From positions 2,294,001 to 2,358,000 of the forward strand of contig NZ_FO082820.1 of NCBI RefSeq assembly GCF_000967425.1: a stretch of DNA of 64,000 nt. Direction: 5' to 3'. The translations under genes were made by a program, and so were the position numbers. The DNA is from Pseudorhizobium banfieldiae (GTDB lineage Bacteria > Pseudomonadota > Alphaproteobacteria > Rhizobiales > Rhizobiaceae). Positions 8,322-17,813 of the stretch are shown here, one piece after another; position 1 is the stretch's first letter, and every line of letters begins with the position of its first letter. Below the pieces are notes generated by a model. That model was not told the DNA's origin, did no database searches, and saw only the letters and a program-made list of their open reading frames with translations.

Positions 8322-9335
8322 ATGGGTCTGATGAATTCCACCGAGACTGTTGCGGACGAAAAGGCCGTGATCGCGGCCGCCGAACAGGCGCTGGCCGACA
8401 TAGCAGCGGTTCGCAGCGAGGTCGCCAAGGTCATCTTCGGCCAGGAACGCGTGGTGGAGAATACCCTGCTTGCGCTCCTCTCCGGTGGCCATGCCCTCCT
8501 CGTCGGCGTACCCGGCCTCGCCAAGACCAAGCTGGTGACGACGCTCGGCTCCGTTCTCGGGCTCGACTCCAGCCGCATACAGTTCACGCCCGACCTGATG
8601 CCCTCAGACATTCTCGGATCGGAAGTGATGGACCAGGATGATTCCGGCCGCCGCTCCTTCCGCTTCGTGAAGGGTCCGGTCTTTGCGCAGTTGCTGATGG
8701 CGGACGAGATCAACCGCGCCTCGCCCCGCACCCAGTCCGCCCTGCTGCAATCCATGCAGGAATACCACATCACCGTCGCCGGCCAGCGCTATGACCTCCC
8801 CTCGCCCTTCCACGTGCTCGCAACGCAGAACCCGCTGGAGCAGGAAGGCACCTATCCCCTGCCGGAAGCCCAGCTCGACCGCTTTCTCCTGCAGGTCGAC
8901 GTGCTCTACCCGGAACTCGCCGCCGAACGCCAGATCCTGCTCGAAACCACCAGCTCCGCGGAAGCAAAGGCGCGAGGCGTCATCGACGCTGCACGTCTCC
9001 AGGAGATCCAGTCGCTGATCCGCCAGATGCCGGTCAGCGACAAGGTGGTGGACGCCATCCTGCAGCTCGTCCGCTCCGCGCGTCCCGGCCATGGCAACGC
9101 CACCACCGACAAGAACGTCGCCTGGGGACCCGGACCACGCGCCGGACAGTCGCTGATGCTCACCGCCCGCGCCCGCGCCCTCTACCAGGGGCGTCTCGCC
9201 CCGTCGCTGGATGACGTCCATGCGCTGGCCGAACCTGTCCTCCAGCACCGGATGGCGCTGACCTTTGCGGCACGCGCGGAAGGCATGTCCGTCCGCGACG
9301 TGATCGCCGGTCTTGTCAGGCAGGCGCGCGGCTGA
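8322..9335 (+). CDS. MoxR-family AAA+ ATPase
   Basis: 337 residues. The P-loop is modified as in MoxR proteins (LLVGVPGLAKTKL, with Lys at the GxxxxGK position), Walker B is LLMADEINRASPRTQSALLQ, and FHVLATQNPLEQEGTYPLPE is the sensor-1 region characteristic of the family. MoxR ATPases act as chaperones for VWA-domain partners. The ATG follows AAGGAGA at 6 bp. It heads a four-gene operon with a DUF58 protein and two large membrane proteins with BatA and GATase-like parts, so it probably remodels or activates those partners at the inner membrane. Confidence 0.92.
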   Translation: MGLMNSTETVADEKAVIAAAEQALADIAAVRSEVAKVIFGQERVVENTLLALLSGGHALLVGVPGLAKTKLVTTLGSVLGLDSSRIQFTPDLMPSDILGSEVMDQDDSGRRSFRFVKGPVFAQLLMADEINRASPRTQSALLQSMQEYHITVAGQRYDLPSPFHVLATQNPLEQEGTYPLPEAQLDRFLLQVDVLYPELAAERQILLETTSSAEAKARGVIDAARLQEIQSLIRQMPVSDKVVDAILQLVRSARPGHGNATTDKNVAWGPGPRAGQSLMLTARARALYQGRLAPSLDDVHALAEPVLQHRMALTFAARAEGMSVRDVIAGLVRQARG

Positions 9336-9361
9336 ACCTGCGTCCATAGAAGGGATCGCGC

Positions 9362-10282
9362 GTGGCACCCATTGGCGAGATCGTCCAGCAGACTTCCGGC
9401 AGCCAGGTTCTGTCGCGCGCCCAGGCGCGTGCGGCCCTCGTTCCCGACTGCATGGTCGAGGCGAAGCGGATCGCCAACACGGTGATCGCCGGCTGGCACG
9501 GACGCCGCAAGCGGGGTGTCGGGGAGAACTTCTGGCAGTTCCGGCCCTATTCGGAGGGCGAAAGCCTGTCACGCATCGACTGGCGCCGTTCCGCCCGGGA
9601 CGACCATACCTATGTCCGTGACCGCGAGTGGGAAGCCGCCCATACGGTGTGGCTCTGGTGCGACCTGTCGCCGTCGATGATGTACAAGTCGACCTTCGGA
9701 TCGGTCTCCAAGGAAAGCCGCGCGCTCGTGCTGATGCTGGCCCTTGCCGAAATCCTCGCCCGCTCCGGCGAACGCATCGGCTGCCCCGGCGTCATGGAAC
9801 CCGTTTCGGCCCGCAATGCCGCCGAGCGGCTGGCCTCCGCCATCATGCATGCGCCGCCGGCCAGTGGCCTGCCGGAGACCGCGATGATCCGTGGCCACAG
9901 CGACCTCGTGCTGATCGGCGATTTCCTCGATGAGGCGGACCTGATCATGTCCCGCCTCTCGCCGCTCGCACGGCGCGGCCTGCGGGGCCACGTCGTCGAG
10001 ATCGCCGACCCGGCAGAGGAAAGCTTCCCCTATTCCGGCCGCACCGAATTTACTGATCCAGAGACCGGCGAGAAGCTTGTGTCCGGCCGGGCAGAAACGA
10101 TCCGCGATGACTACCGCCGCGCCTATCTTCTTCGCCGGGAGATGCTGGGCGATGCGCTGCGACGACTGGGCTGGAGCTTTGTCTTCCACCGCACGGATCA
10201 TCTTGCGTCAGAGGCGCTTGTCGCTGTGCACGGCTATCTTTCAGGCATGCCAGCCGGCGGCATGGTCGGAGGACGCCTATGA
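9362..10282 (+). CDS. DUF58 domain protein (VWA-like)
   Basis: 306 residues starting at GTG. The central block GVGENFWQFRPYSEGESLSR and IDWRRSARDDHTYVRDRE is the DUF58 signature, followed by a degenerate VWA-like fold beginning VWLWCDLSPSMMYKS. DUF58 proteins pair with MoxR ATPases in many bacteria. The gene is 26 bp after moxR, and its stop overlaps the next start (ATGA), so the operon is tightly coupled. No membrane helix is present; it is probably the soluble client between the ATPase and the membrane subunits. Confidence 0.88.
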   Translation: MAPIGEIVQQTSGSQVLSRAQARAALVPDCMVEAKRIANTVIAGWHGRRKRGVGENFWQFRPYSEGESLSRIDWRRSARDDHTYVRDREWEAAHTVWLWCDLSPSMMYKSTFGSVSKESRALVLMLALAEILARSGERIGCPGVMEPVSARNAAERLASAIMHAPPASGLPETAMIRGHSDLVLIGDFLDEADLIMSRLSPLARRGLRGHVVEIADPAEESFPYSGRTEFTDPETGEKLVSGRAETIRDDYRRAYLLRREMLGDALRRLGWSFVFHRTDHLASEALVAVHGYLSGMPAGGMVGGRL

Positions 10283-13089
10283 GTGCCTTCGCCTTCGCCA
10301 ACCCGGCAATTCTCCTTGGCCTTCTGGCGCTGCCGATCATCTGGTGGCTGCTGAGGCTGACTCCGCCGCGGCCGAAGACGGAAGTCTTCCCGCCGCTGCG
10401 CATCCTCGCCGGCGTCCTCAAGCGCGAGGAAACGCCGGCGCAAAGCCCGTGGTGGCTGACGCTGCTGCGCATGCTGCTGGCGGCGACCCTTATCCTGGCG
10501 ATCGCCAATCCGGTCCTCAATCCGCGCGACGGCTCGCTGGATAACGGTGGCCCACTGGTCCTCGTCGTCGACAATGGCTGGGCGACGTCGACGGACTGGG
10601 AGCGACGGATCGAGACCGCCGAGGCGCTGATCGCAGATGCCGAGACTGCGGACATTCCCGTCTCCATTGCCTTCACCGCCGATGCCACGCATGATGCCGT
10701 GCCGGGCAACGCGGTGACGGCACGCGAGAAGCTCGCTGCCGCCCGGCCCCGGCCACTCGTGCCGGACCGGGAGAGAGCGGCCTCCGCCATTGGCGAGGCG
10801 CTGAACGGCACCACGCCCGGGACGCTCGCCTACATCTCCGACGGGATCGCGACCGACGCCGACGAGGCGGCACTCGCCGCATTGGGCGCACTTTCCCCCG
10901 CCGAACTGCGGCTGATCGAGGGCGAGGGTGAAGGTGCCGTCGCGCTCACCTCCGCCGGCAACAGCGCCGAAGCCATGTCGGTGACGGCGACGCGCCTGCC
11001 GACACCTGCCCCCCGAAGCATCTCCGTCAATGCGCTGGATATCCAGGGCCGTCCCCTCGCGTCCGGCACCCTGCAGTTCGCGGCCGGCGCGGCAACGGCC
11101 ACGGCCGAGATCGAAGCGCCTTTCGAACTGCGCAATGATTTCGCCCGTCTCGGCATCGAAGGCCTTGCGACGGCCGGCGCAGCGCATCTTCTCGATGACG
11201 GCTTCAAGCGTCGCCGGGTCGCACTGCTCGCGGGCGAAAGCGGCAGCGATTTCCAGCCGCTGCTTCAACCGCTCTACTACATCAGCCGGGCATTGCAGCC
11301 CTATGCGGACCTGATCGAGCCGACCACGGCAGATCTCTCGGTTTCCATTCCGCAGGTCCTCGAACGCAACCCCTCGGCCATCATCCTCGCCGATGTCGGA
11401 CGCCTCCCAGCCGAAACCTACGAACCGCTGCAGGAGTGGATATCACGCGGCGGCATGCTGATCCGCTTTGCCGGTCCGCGTCTCGCCGCGGCTCCGGCCG
11501 ATGATCCGCTGGTGCCGGTGATCCTGCGCCAGGGGGAACGCGCCCTCGGCGGGGCGCTTTCCTGGTCGGAACCCCAGCCGCTCGCCGACTTCCCCGACTT
11601 CGGGCCCTTCACCGGAATGCCGCGGGCCGCGGACATCACCATCAACCGGCAGGTGCTCGCGGAACCCACGCCGGATCTTGCGGAGCGCACCTGGGCGAGC
11701 CTCGGCGACGGAACGCCGCTGGTGACGACCCGGGAACAGGAGGCGGGCCGCATCGTTCTCTTCCATACCAGCGCCGAAGCCACGTGGTCGAACATGCCGC
11801 TGTCCGGAAACTTCGTCGAGATGCTGAGACGCCTCGTGCAGATGGCCCGCGCCGGTGGTGCGACCACCACGAGCAGCGGAACTGAGGCTGCTGCCACCCT
11901 TCCACCCTACCGCCTGCTGGACGCCGAGGGGATCCTGTCGACCGAGACGGGTACGGCAAAGCCGATCGCGATCACGGCCGGCCAGACGCCGGTCGCGAGC
12001 TTCGACCATCCCCCCGGTCTCTATGGCAGCGAGGACGGCTTTACCGCGGTCAACCTGCTGGCCGCCGGCACCGAGCTTTCTCATTTCAATCCCGAGCTTG
12101 CGGGTCAGCAGGTCCTTCGCGAGACACTGATCGGGGAAGAGGCGACCTCGCTTCGCCCGCTCCTCTTCGCGATCGCTTTCGGACTGATCCTGCTCGACAG
12201 CCTCGTCGTTCTCTTCATGAACGGCGCCTTCTCCCGTCTGCCGCGGCGCCCGGGCCGGGCAACCGCCGCCGTCGTGGCTCTGGCCGTCCTCTGTTTCGCA
12301 GCCCCCGACTCCGGACTGGCGCAGGATGCAAGGCCCGGGGACGATCTCCTCATGCAGCGCCTCGACACGACGCATCTCGCCTATGTCGTGACCGGAGAAG
12401 CAGAGGTCGACCGCCTGTCCGAGCAGGGGCTTGCGGGACTGACGGAGTTCCTGACCTACCGCACAACGCTTGAACCGGGAAAGCCGGTCGGGCTGGACAT
12501 CGCCACCGATGAGCTCTCCTTCTATCCGATCATCTACTGGCCGATTTCCGCCAACGCCCCCATGCCGTCCGCGGCGGCGATATCGCGGATCGATGCCTAT
12601 ATGCGCAACGGCGGCACCGTCCTCTTCGACACGCGTGACCAGTTCTCCAGCCTCGACAGCTTCGGCGCCACGACCGCCAATGGCGAGCGGCTGCAGGTCA
12701 TCCTTGCCAATATCGACATCCCGCCGCTGGAACCGACCCCGGAGGATCATGTCCTGGCGCGCGCCTTCTACCTGTTGAAGGACTTTCCCGGCCGCTACGC
12801 TGGCAGCCCCCTCTGGGTGGAGGCCAGGCAGGAGGCCGCCGAGACGAGCAGCGAACTCTCATCCTCCGGCGACGGCGTGACGCCTTTGCTGATCACCGCC
12901 AACGATTTCGCAGGCGCCTGGGCGATCGACAGCCAGGGTAACTCCGTACTTCCAACGGTGCCGCCGGACGGAATGCAGCGCGAATACGCCTACCGAGCCG
13001 GCGTGAACATCATGATGTACATGCTCACCGGCAACTACAAGTCCGACCAGGTCCACGTGCCGGATCTTCTCGAACGGCTCGGCCAGTAG
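10279..13089 (+). CDS. Membrane protein with N-terminal BatA domain and C-terminal DUF4159
   Basis: 936 residues. Residues 1-80 are the BatA (aerotolerance N-terminal) module with two helices (AILLGLLALPIIWWLL and LLRMLLAATLILAIANPVL). A VWA-like portion (GPLVLVVDNGWATS) follows, then a long periplasmic part. Two more helices lie near 625-675, and from about 687 the DUF4159 domain begins (LLMQRLDTTHLAYVVTGEAE, ISRIDAYMRNGGTVLFDTRD), which folds like a class I glutamine amidotransferase without its catalytic Cys. It overlaps the DUF58 gene by 4 bp. The role is probably in envelope integrity or stress together with the MoxR ATPase; it has not been shown biochemically as far as I know. Confidence 0.87.
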   Translation: MSAFAFANPAILLGLLALPIIWWLLRLTPPRPKTEVFPPLRILAGVLKREETPAQSPWWLTLLRMLLAATLILAIANPVLNPRDGSLDNGGPLVLVVDNGWATSTDWERRIETAEALIADAETADIPVSIAFTADATHDAVPGNAVTAREKLAAARPRPLVPDRERAASAIGEALNGTTPGTLAYISDGIATDADEAALAALGALSPAELRLIEGEGEGAVALTSAGNSAEAMSVTATRLPTPAPRSISVNALDIQGRPLASGTLQFAAGAATATAEIEAPFELRNDFARLGIEGLATAGAAHLLDDGFKRRRVALLAGESGSDFQPLLQPLYYISRALQPYADLIEPTTADLSVSIPQVLERNPSAIILADVGRLPAETYEPLQEWISRGGMLIRFAGPRLAAAPADDPLVPVILRQGERALGGALSWSEPQPLADFPDFGPFTGMPRAADITINRQVLAEPTPDLAERTWASLGDGTPLVTTREQEAGRIVLFHTSAEATWSNMPLSGNFVEMLRRLVQMARAGGATTTSSGTEAAATLPPYRLLDAEGILSTETGTAKPIAITAGQTPVASFDHPPGLYGSEDGFTAVNLLAAGTELSHFNPELAGQQVLRETLIGEEATSLRPLLFAIAFGLILLDSLVVLFMNGAFSRLPRRPGRATAAVVALAVLCFAAPDSGLAQDARPGDDLLMQRLDTTHLAYVVTGEAEVDRLSEQGLAGLTEFLTYRTTLEPGKPVGLDIATDELSFYPIIYWPISANAPMPSAAAISRIDAYMRNGGTVLFDTRDQFSSLDSFGATTANGERLQVILANIDIPPLEPTPEDHVLARAFYLLKDFPGRYAGSPLWVEARQEAAETSSELSSSGDGVTPLLITANDFAGAWAIDSQGNSVLPTVPPDGMQREYAYRAGVNIMMYMLTGNYKSDQVHVPDLLERLGQ

Positions 13090-13099
13090 GAGCACCGTC

Positions 13100-15166
13100 G
13101 TGAGCATCGAATTCGCCCCCTTCCTCCCCTGGCCGGCACTAGCGGCCCTTGCCATTGCAGCCGCTCTCCTCTCTGCCCTCAGCCTCTGGCGCGGCATACG
13201 GGGCGCCGGCCTCCGCACCGTGGCGCTCGCGGCACTGCTGATGGCCCTCGCAAATCCGCTACTGATGCAGGAAGACCGCGAACAGCTCTCGACGGTCGTG
13301 CCGATCGTCGTCGACAGGTCGCAGAGCCAGGCCATGGCAGGGCGACAGGAGCAGACCGATTCGGCGCTTGCCGGGTTGCAGGACCGCTTCGCCCGCTTCC
13401 CGCGGATCGAGACGCGCATCGTCGAAGTCTCGGACGACCCGGACACGGAGACGCCATCCACGCGGCTGTTTTCCGCCCTCGCCTCGGCCACGTCCGACGT
13501 GCCTCCGGGACGTATCGGCGGCGCCGTCTTCCTGACGGACGGGCAGATCCACGACCTGCCCGGCGTCAATCAGGAACTCACGACCAATGCCCCGATGCAC
13601 GGCCTGATCACCGGTCAGCCGGAGGAATTCGACCGGCGCGTGCAGGTTATTCGCGCACCCCGTTTTGGAATTGTCGGCGAAGAACAGCAAATGACCCTGC
13701 GTGTCTTCGACGACGGCCGCAGCACCGGCGAGGTCGCGGATGTCACCGTCCGCATGAATGGCGAGGAGATCGCGACACTTCAGGCGGCTCCCGGCGCTGA
13801 CACGCCGTTTTCCTTTACCGTCCCGCGCGGCGGCGGCAATGTCATGGAGTTCTCCGTCGCCGAAGTCCCCGGCGAAGTGACCGCCGTCAACAACCGCGCC
13901 GTCCATGTCATCGACGGTATCCGGCAGAACCTGCGCGTGCTCCTAGTGTCGGGCGAGCCCCATGCCGGCGAGCGCGCCTGGCGCAACCTCTTGAAATCCG
14001 ACGCGTCGGTCGATCTCGTCCACTTCACCATCCTGCGTCCCCCGGAGAAGCAGGATGGTACTCCGATCAATGAGTTGTCACTGATTGCTTTCCCGACGCG
14101 TGAACTCTTTGTCGAGAAGATCGAGGATTTCGATCTCATCATCTTCGACCGCTACACGCACCGCAACGTGCTGCCGATCCTCTACTATGACTACATCGCG
14201 CAGTACGTGCAGAACGGCGGGGCCCTGCTGATCGCCGCAGGCCCCGAGCATGCCGGCGACAACTCCATTGCCGCAACGCCGCTTTCGCAGATCCTGCCGG
14301 CAGAGCCGACCGGAGAGGTCCACAATGCCGGCTTCTATCCGCGCCTGTCGGAGGATGGCCAGAAGCATCCCGTAACGCGCGGGCTTGACGGCGCAGGTCA
14401 GGAGCCGCCCGCCTGGGGCCGCTGGTTCCGCTCCATCGACGTTGCCGCACCGCAGGGCGAGACTGTCATGCTCGCAGACCAGGGGCGGCCGCTTCTCGTC
14501 CTCAACCGCGAGGCCGAGGGCCGCGTCGCCATGCTGCTTTCCGACCATGGCTGGCTCTGGGCCCGCGGCTTCGAAGGCGGCGGCCCGCATGTCTCGCTCT
14601 ACCGGCGGATCGCGCACTGGCTGATGAAGGAGCCAGACCTCGAAGAGGAGGCGCTCACGGCCCGCGCCATCGGCCGCACGCTGGAGGCGACACGCCAGAC
14701 GATCGGGGATGATCCGGGTCCGGCCACCATCACCTATCCCTCTGGCCGCAGCGAAACCGTTCCGCTCGTTGAGGCGGGCCCCGGTCTCCACCGCTTCGAG
14801 CGGCGCATGGAGGAGACGGGTCTGTTCGAAGTTACGAGCGGCGAGTTTTCTACCCTTGTCCATGTCGGGACGGTCGATGCGCCGGAGTTTAAGGCGATGA
14901 TCTCGACAGAGGAGACACTTGCTCCCTATGCCGAGAAAACCAAGGGCCTGGTGACGAGGGTCTCGAACGGGGAAAACCTGTCGCTGCCGGATATCCTGCC
15001 GGTGCGCGGCGAGGTGCGGGTGCAGGATCGCAACCGCATGGTGATCCGTCTGACCGACGAGACCGTGCTGCGGGGCATCAACACGATCCCGCTGTTTGCG
15101 GGGTTTGGCGGGCTGTCCATCCTGCTCCTCGCCGTGGCGGCGATGTGGTGGCGCGAAGGTCGTTAG
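13100..15166 (+). CDS. Large membrane protein with VWA-like and GATase-like regions
   Basis: 688 residues, GTG start preceded by AGGAG. Two N-terminal membrane helices (residues 5-50) are followed by a VWA-like stretch (VPIVVDRSQSQAMAGRQEQT, GGAVFLTDGQIHDLPG), an Ig-like segment, and from about residue 280 a glutamine-amidotransferase-like fold (LRVLLVSGEPHAGERAWRNL, FDLIIFDRYT, NGGALLIAAGPEHAG). A single helix near 661-683 anchors the C-terminus. No catalytic Cys-His-Glu triad is evident, so it is probably non-enzymatic. It is the last gene of the moxR operon and likely complexes with the DUF4159 protein. Confidence 0.82.
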   Translation: MSIEFAPFLPWPALAALAIAAALLSALSLWRGIRGAGLRTVALAALLMALANPLLMQEDREQLSTVVPIVVDRSQSQAMAGRQEQTDSALAGLQDRFARFPRIETRIVEVSDDPDTETPSTRLFSALASATSDVPPGRIGGAVFLTDGQIHDLPGVNQELTTNAPMHGLITGQPEEFDRRVQVIRAPRFGIVGEEQQMTLRVFDDGRSTGEVADVTVRMNGEEIATLQAAPGADTPFSFTVPRGGGNVMEFSVAEVPGEVTAVNNRAVHVIDGIRQNLRVLLVSGEPHAGERAWRNLLKSDASVDLVHFTILRPPEKQDGTPINELSLIAFPTRELFVEKIEDFDLIIFDRYTHRNVLPILYYDYIAQYVQNGGALLIAAGPEHAGDNSIAATPLSQILPAEPTGEVHNAGFYPRLSEDGQKHPVTRGLDGAGQEPPAWGRWFRSIDVAAPQGETVMLADQGRPLLVLNREAEGRVAMLLSDHGWLWARGFEGGGPHVSLYRRIAHWLMKEPDLEEEALTARAIGRTLEATRQTIGDDPGPATITYPSGRSETVPLVEAGPGLHRFERRMEETGLFEVTSGEFSTLVHVGTVDAPEFKAMISTEETLAPYAEKTKGLVTRVSNGENLSLPDILPVRGEVRVQDRNRMVIRLTDETVLRGINTIPLFAGFGGLSILLLAVAAMWWREGR

Positions 15167-15243
15167 GGATAAGCTAGTTTTGGGGTTCCGCCACGCCTTC
15201 GCGGCTGCTATTGCGCACGCCGCTGAAACCGACCGGCTGTCCC

Positions 15244-15663
15244 ATGTTACCCGAACTGACGATTACCGACCACTTCACTCCCGAGGAAGAACAGGCGATC
15301 CTCGACCGCCTGCAGGCTTACAATATCGAGAACTTCGGGCCGATGGACCGCAAGGATCTCGCCATCATCCTGCGGGATGGGGCCGGCGACCCGGAGGGCG
15401 GGCTTCTCGGCCGCACCGGACGCGGCTGGCTTTACGTGCAGATGCTGTTTGTTCCCGAACACCTTCGCGGCCAGGGCATTGCGAAACGACTGCTCGCCAT
15501 GGCGGAAGAGGAGGCACGCAGCCGTGGCTGCGTCGGTGCCTATCTCGACACGATGAACGCCTTGGCCCTGCCCTTCTACCTGAAGCAGGGGTATGAACCC
15601 ATCGGCAGGCTGGAAGGCCTCACCGGAGGCCATTCCGTCACCTGGCTGAAGAAGCGCCTCTGA
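15244..15663 (+). CDS. GNAT-family N-acetyltransferase
   Basis: 139 residues from the ATG at 15244. Motif A of GNAT proteins is clear: YVQMLFVPEHLRGQGIAKRL with the R/Q-x-x-G-x-G/A loop that binds acetyl-CoA. CVGAYLDTMNALALPFYLKQ and GYEPIGRLEG form the usual C-terminal half. The acceptor is unknown. An in-frame TTG at 15211 would add 11 residues without improving the match. The gene follows the moxR operon at 77 bp and is convergent with the MFS gene. Confidence 0.83.
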   Translation: MLPELTITDHFTPEEEQAILDRLQAYNIENFGPMDRKDLAIILRDGAGDPEGGLLGRTGRGWLYVQMLFVPEHLRGQGIAKRLLAMAEEEARSRGCVGAYLDTMNALALPFYLKQGYEPIGRLEGLTGGHSVTWLKKRL

Positions 15664-15669
15664 CATGCC

Positions 15670-16983
15670 CTAGGCTAGCGAGGCCTCGCGGGTTTCCGCA
15701 TCGATTAGGAACGCCGCTAGCGCAGCGAGGACCAGCAGGCCCGCGAAGACCGCAATCGCCAGCCCGAAGCTCTGCGCCACCACGAAGGCCATCGCCGAAG
15801 GTGCGATCAGCCCTCCGAAGCGGGCCATGGCGCCTGCCGCGCCCATGCCCGTTGCCCGCGACGCCGTCGGGTAGAGTTCCGGCGTGAAGGCGTAGAGAGC
15901 GCCCCATGTGCCGAGCAGGGCGAAGCTCATGATCAGCAGCGAGGCTCCGATCAGGATGCTTCCGCTCGCCACGACGAAGAGGAAACATCCCGCTGCCGAG
16001 AGCAGGCAGAAGCCGACCAGAGTCGGCCGTCGGCCCCACTTCTCGACGCCATAGGCCGCAAGCGCGTAGCCCGGAAGCTGGGCGAGCGCGACCAGCACGA
16101 GGAAGCCATAGCCGCGGACAAATCCAAAGCCCTCCCCGGCAAGCTTCGGCGGCATCCAGACGAAGACACCGTAATAGGAAATCGAGACCAGGAACCACAC
16201 CGCCAGGATCAGGATGCTGCGGCGGCGAAGCGGGCCGGAGAATATCTTCACCTCCGGCACCGGCGCCGGCTGCGCAAGTTGCTGGCTGGCGGGCAGCATG
16301 TGCTTGCCATTGGTCACCAGGATCTGGTCGATGATCGACTTCGCCTCGTCGCTCCTTCCGGTCCGCATCAGATAGAGCGGCGATTCAGGCACCAGGAAGC
16401 GCAGGCCAAAACCGATGAGTGCGGGAAGCGCGGTCACGGCGAAGATGTAGCGCCAGGCGTCCTCGACCTCCAGGAGGCTCAACACCCACGCGGCAAGGGC
16501 GACGATCAGCGTGCCGATCGCCCAGAAGCCTTCGAGCATGACGAGCCAGCGCCCCCTGTTCCGCGCCGGCAGGAACTCCGCCATCATCGCGTAGTCGACG
16601 GGAAGCGTCCCGCCCACGGCCGCCCCCGTCAGGAAGCGGAGCAGAAGCAGGATGGTGAAGTCCGGCGCGAAGATGGAAAGTGTACCGAAGATCGCATCGG
16701 CGAGCACGGTCACGATCAGCACGTTGCGGCGGCCGATCCGGTCGGCCAGCCGGCCGAAGCCGATCGCGCCGACCAGCATGCCGAGAAAGAAGAGCGTCCC
16801 GGTCTGGAGCGCCTGCGGCACCGTCAGGCCGAAGGTTGCAGCGATCGAGGCTGCGGTGAAACCGACCGCTAGCACCTGCATGGCATCGGCCGTCCACACG
16901 AGCCCGAAGATGCCGATCAGTCGTTTCTGGTATGTCCCTGCCCCGGCGCGATCCAGCGCCTCGTCTATGGTAAGCGTCGTCAT
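15670..16983 (-). CDS. MFS transporter of the sugar/aromatic-acid (SV2/NiaP-like) type
   Basis: 437 residues with 12 hydrophobic segments. GFGRLADRIGRRNVLIVTVL is the loop 2-3 motif of the major facilitator superfamily, LVPESPLYLMRTGRSDEA is the central motif shared by the sugar-porter and NiaP/SV2 groups, and YAFTPELYPTASRATGMG in TM10-11 is typical of organic-cation/aromatic-acid carriers. The start at 16983 begins MTTLTIDEALDRAG, as NiaP-type proteins often do. The upstream acetyltransferase ends 45 bp before it on the same strand, so they may be cotranscribed. The substrate is undetermined. Confidence 0.85.
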   Translation of the reverse strand: MTTLTIDEALDRAGAGTYQKRLIGIFGLVWTADAMQVLAVGFTAASIAATFGLTVPQALQTGTLFFLGMLVGAIGFGRLADRIGRRNVLIVTVLADAIFGTLSIFAPDFTILLLLRFLTGAAVGGTLPVDYAMMAEFLPARNRGRWLVMLEGFWAIGTLIVALAAWVLSLLEVEDAWRYIFAVTALPALIGFGLRFLVPESPLYLMRTGRSDEAKSIIDQILVTNGKHMLPASQQLAQPAPVPEVKIFSGPLRRRSILILAVWFLVSISYYGVFVWMPPKLAGEGFGFVRGYGFLVLVALAQLPGYALAAYGVEKWGRRPTLVGFCLLSAAGCFLFVVASGSILIGASLLIMSFALLGTWGALYAFTPELYPTASRATGMGAAGAMARFGGLIAPSAMAFVVAQSFGLAIAVFAGLLVLAALAAFLIDAETREASLA

Positions 16984-17027
16984 TCCACCGTCCCCTGTGC
17001 TGACGAAGGCCCCGGAACTCCCGCGGC

Positions 17028-17567
17028 TCAAGCCCCCATAGAGGATGTGTCCCAGTCGTGCCAGTAAATTGTGCCCTTGAGCCGGTCATGGACATCGGCA
17101 GCCATGGGCACGACGAGCACCCGCGCCGGGTCGACCGGCCCTGGGAAAGCGAGCGCGCCATAGGCGACCTTCTCGAAGCCCAGCGGCATGTAATAGGGCG
17201 GGTCGCCCACCAGGATGACCGCTTCCGAACCTCTCCGCCGGGCCGCCTCGACAGCGATCCGGACCAGTTCCCGCCCGATTCCCCGGTTCTTGTGCGACGG
17301 GCGGACGGCAAGCGGCCCGAGCAGATGCCCCTTCACCGATCCTGCCATCACCGGTGTCATCCGGACCGAGGCGATCGTCTCGCCGTCGTCGGCGCAGACG
17401 AAGGACAGCGACCGATCATGGTGGCCCTGCTCGCGGATGCGGGCAGCCGCACGCGTATGCCGCCCAGGCCCGAAGGCCTCGGCATTGATCAGTTCGATGA
17501 CGTCGTCATGCGAAGCGTCCTCGGTGAGGTAGACAAGATCGTGCTTGGGCGAGAGTTGCGGAGCCAT
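17028..17567 (-). CDS. GNAT-family N-acetyltransferase (YhbS-like)
   Basis: 179 residues. Acetyl-CoA site: LLGPLAVRPSHKNRGIGREL, preceded by SVRMTPVMAG, and EAVILVGDPPYYMPLGFEKV, the block diagnostic of the YhbS/COG3153 acetyltransferases. The substrate is unknown. The ATG at 17567 has only weak ribosome-site similarity, but the protein begins at the expected position for the family. It is upstream of the MFS gene. Confidence 0.85.
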   Translation of the reverse strand: MAPQLSPKHDLVYLTEDASHDDVIELINAEAFGPGRHTRAAARIREQGHHDRSLSFVCADDGETIASVRMTPVMAGSVKGHLLGPLAVRPSHKNRGIGRELVRIAVEAARRRGSEAVILVGDPPYYMPLGFEKVAYGALAFPGPVDPARVLVVPMAADVHDRLKGTIYWHDWDTSSMGA

Positions 17568-17813
17568 GGGTGAACCGAAGCCTTGGAGAATACGGATGAG
17601 ACAGGTGATCGTGGCGGCGCTCGTGGAGCGTCACGTCGGAGGATCAGCGTCGTCGCAGTGCCCGTACTTCGGTCATCGAGGGTTCCTGAATGATGGCAAG
17701 CCCAATAGCAGCAAATATTTTCGCCGCCAAGGTCAAAACGCACCGTTCATCGGACCTGCCCTCGCAATTTCGGTCCCGTGACGCAATTATGCCTGCAGCA
17801 AGAGGAGATCATG

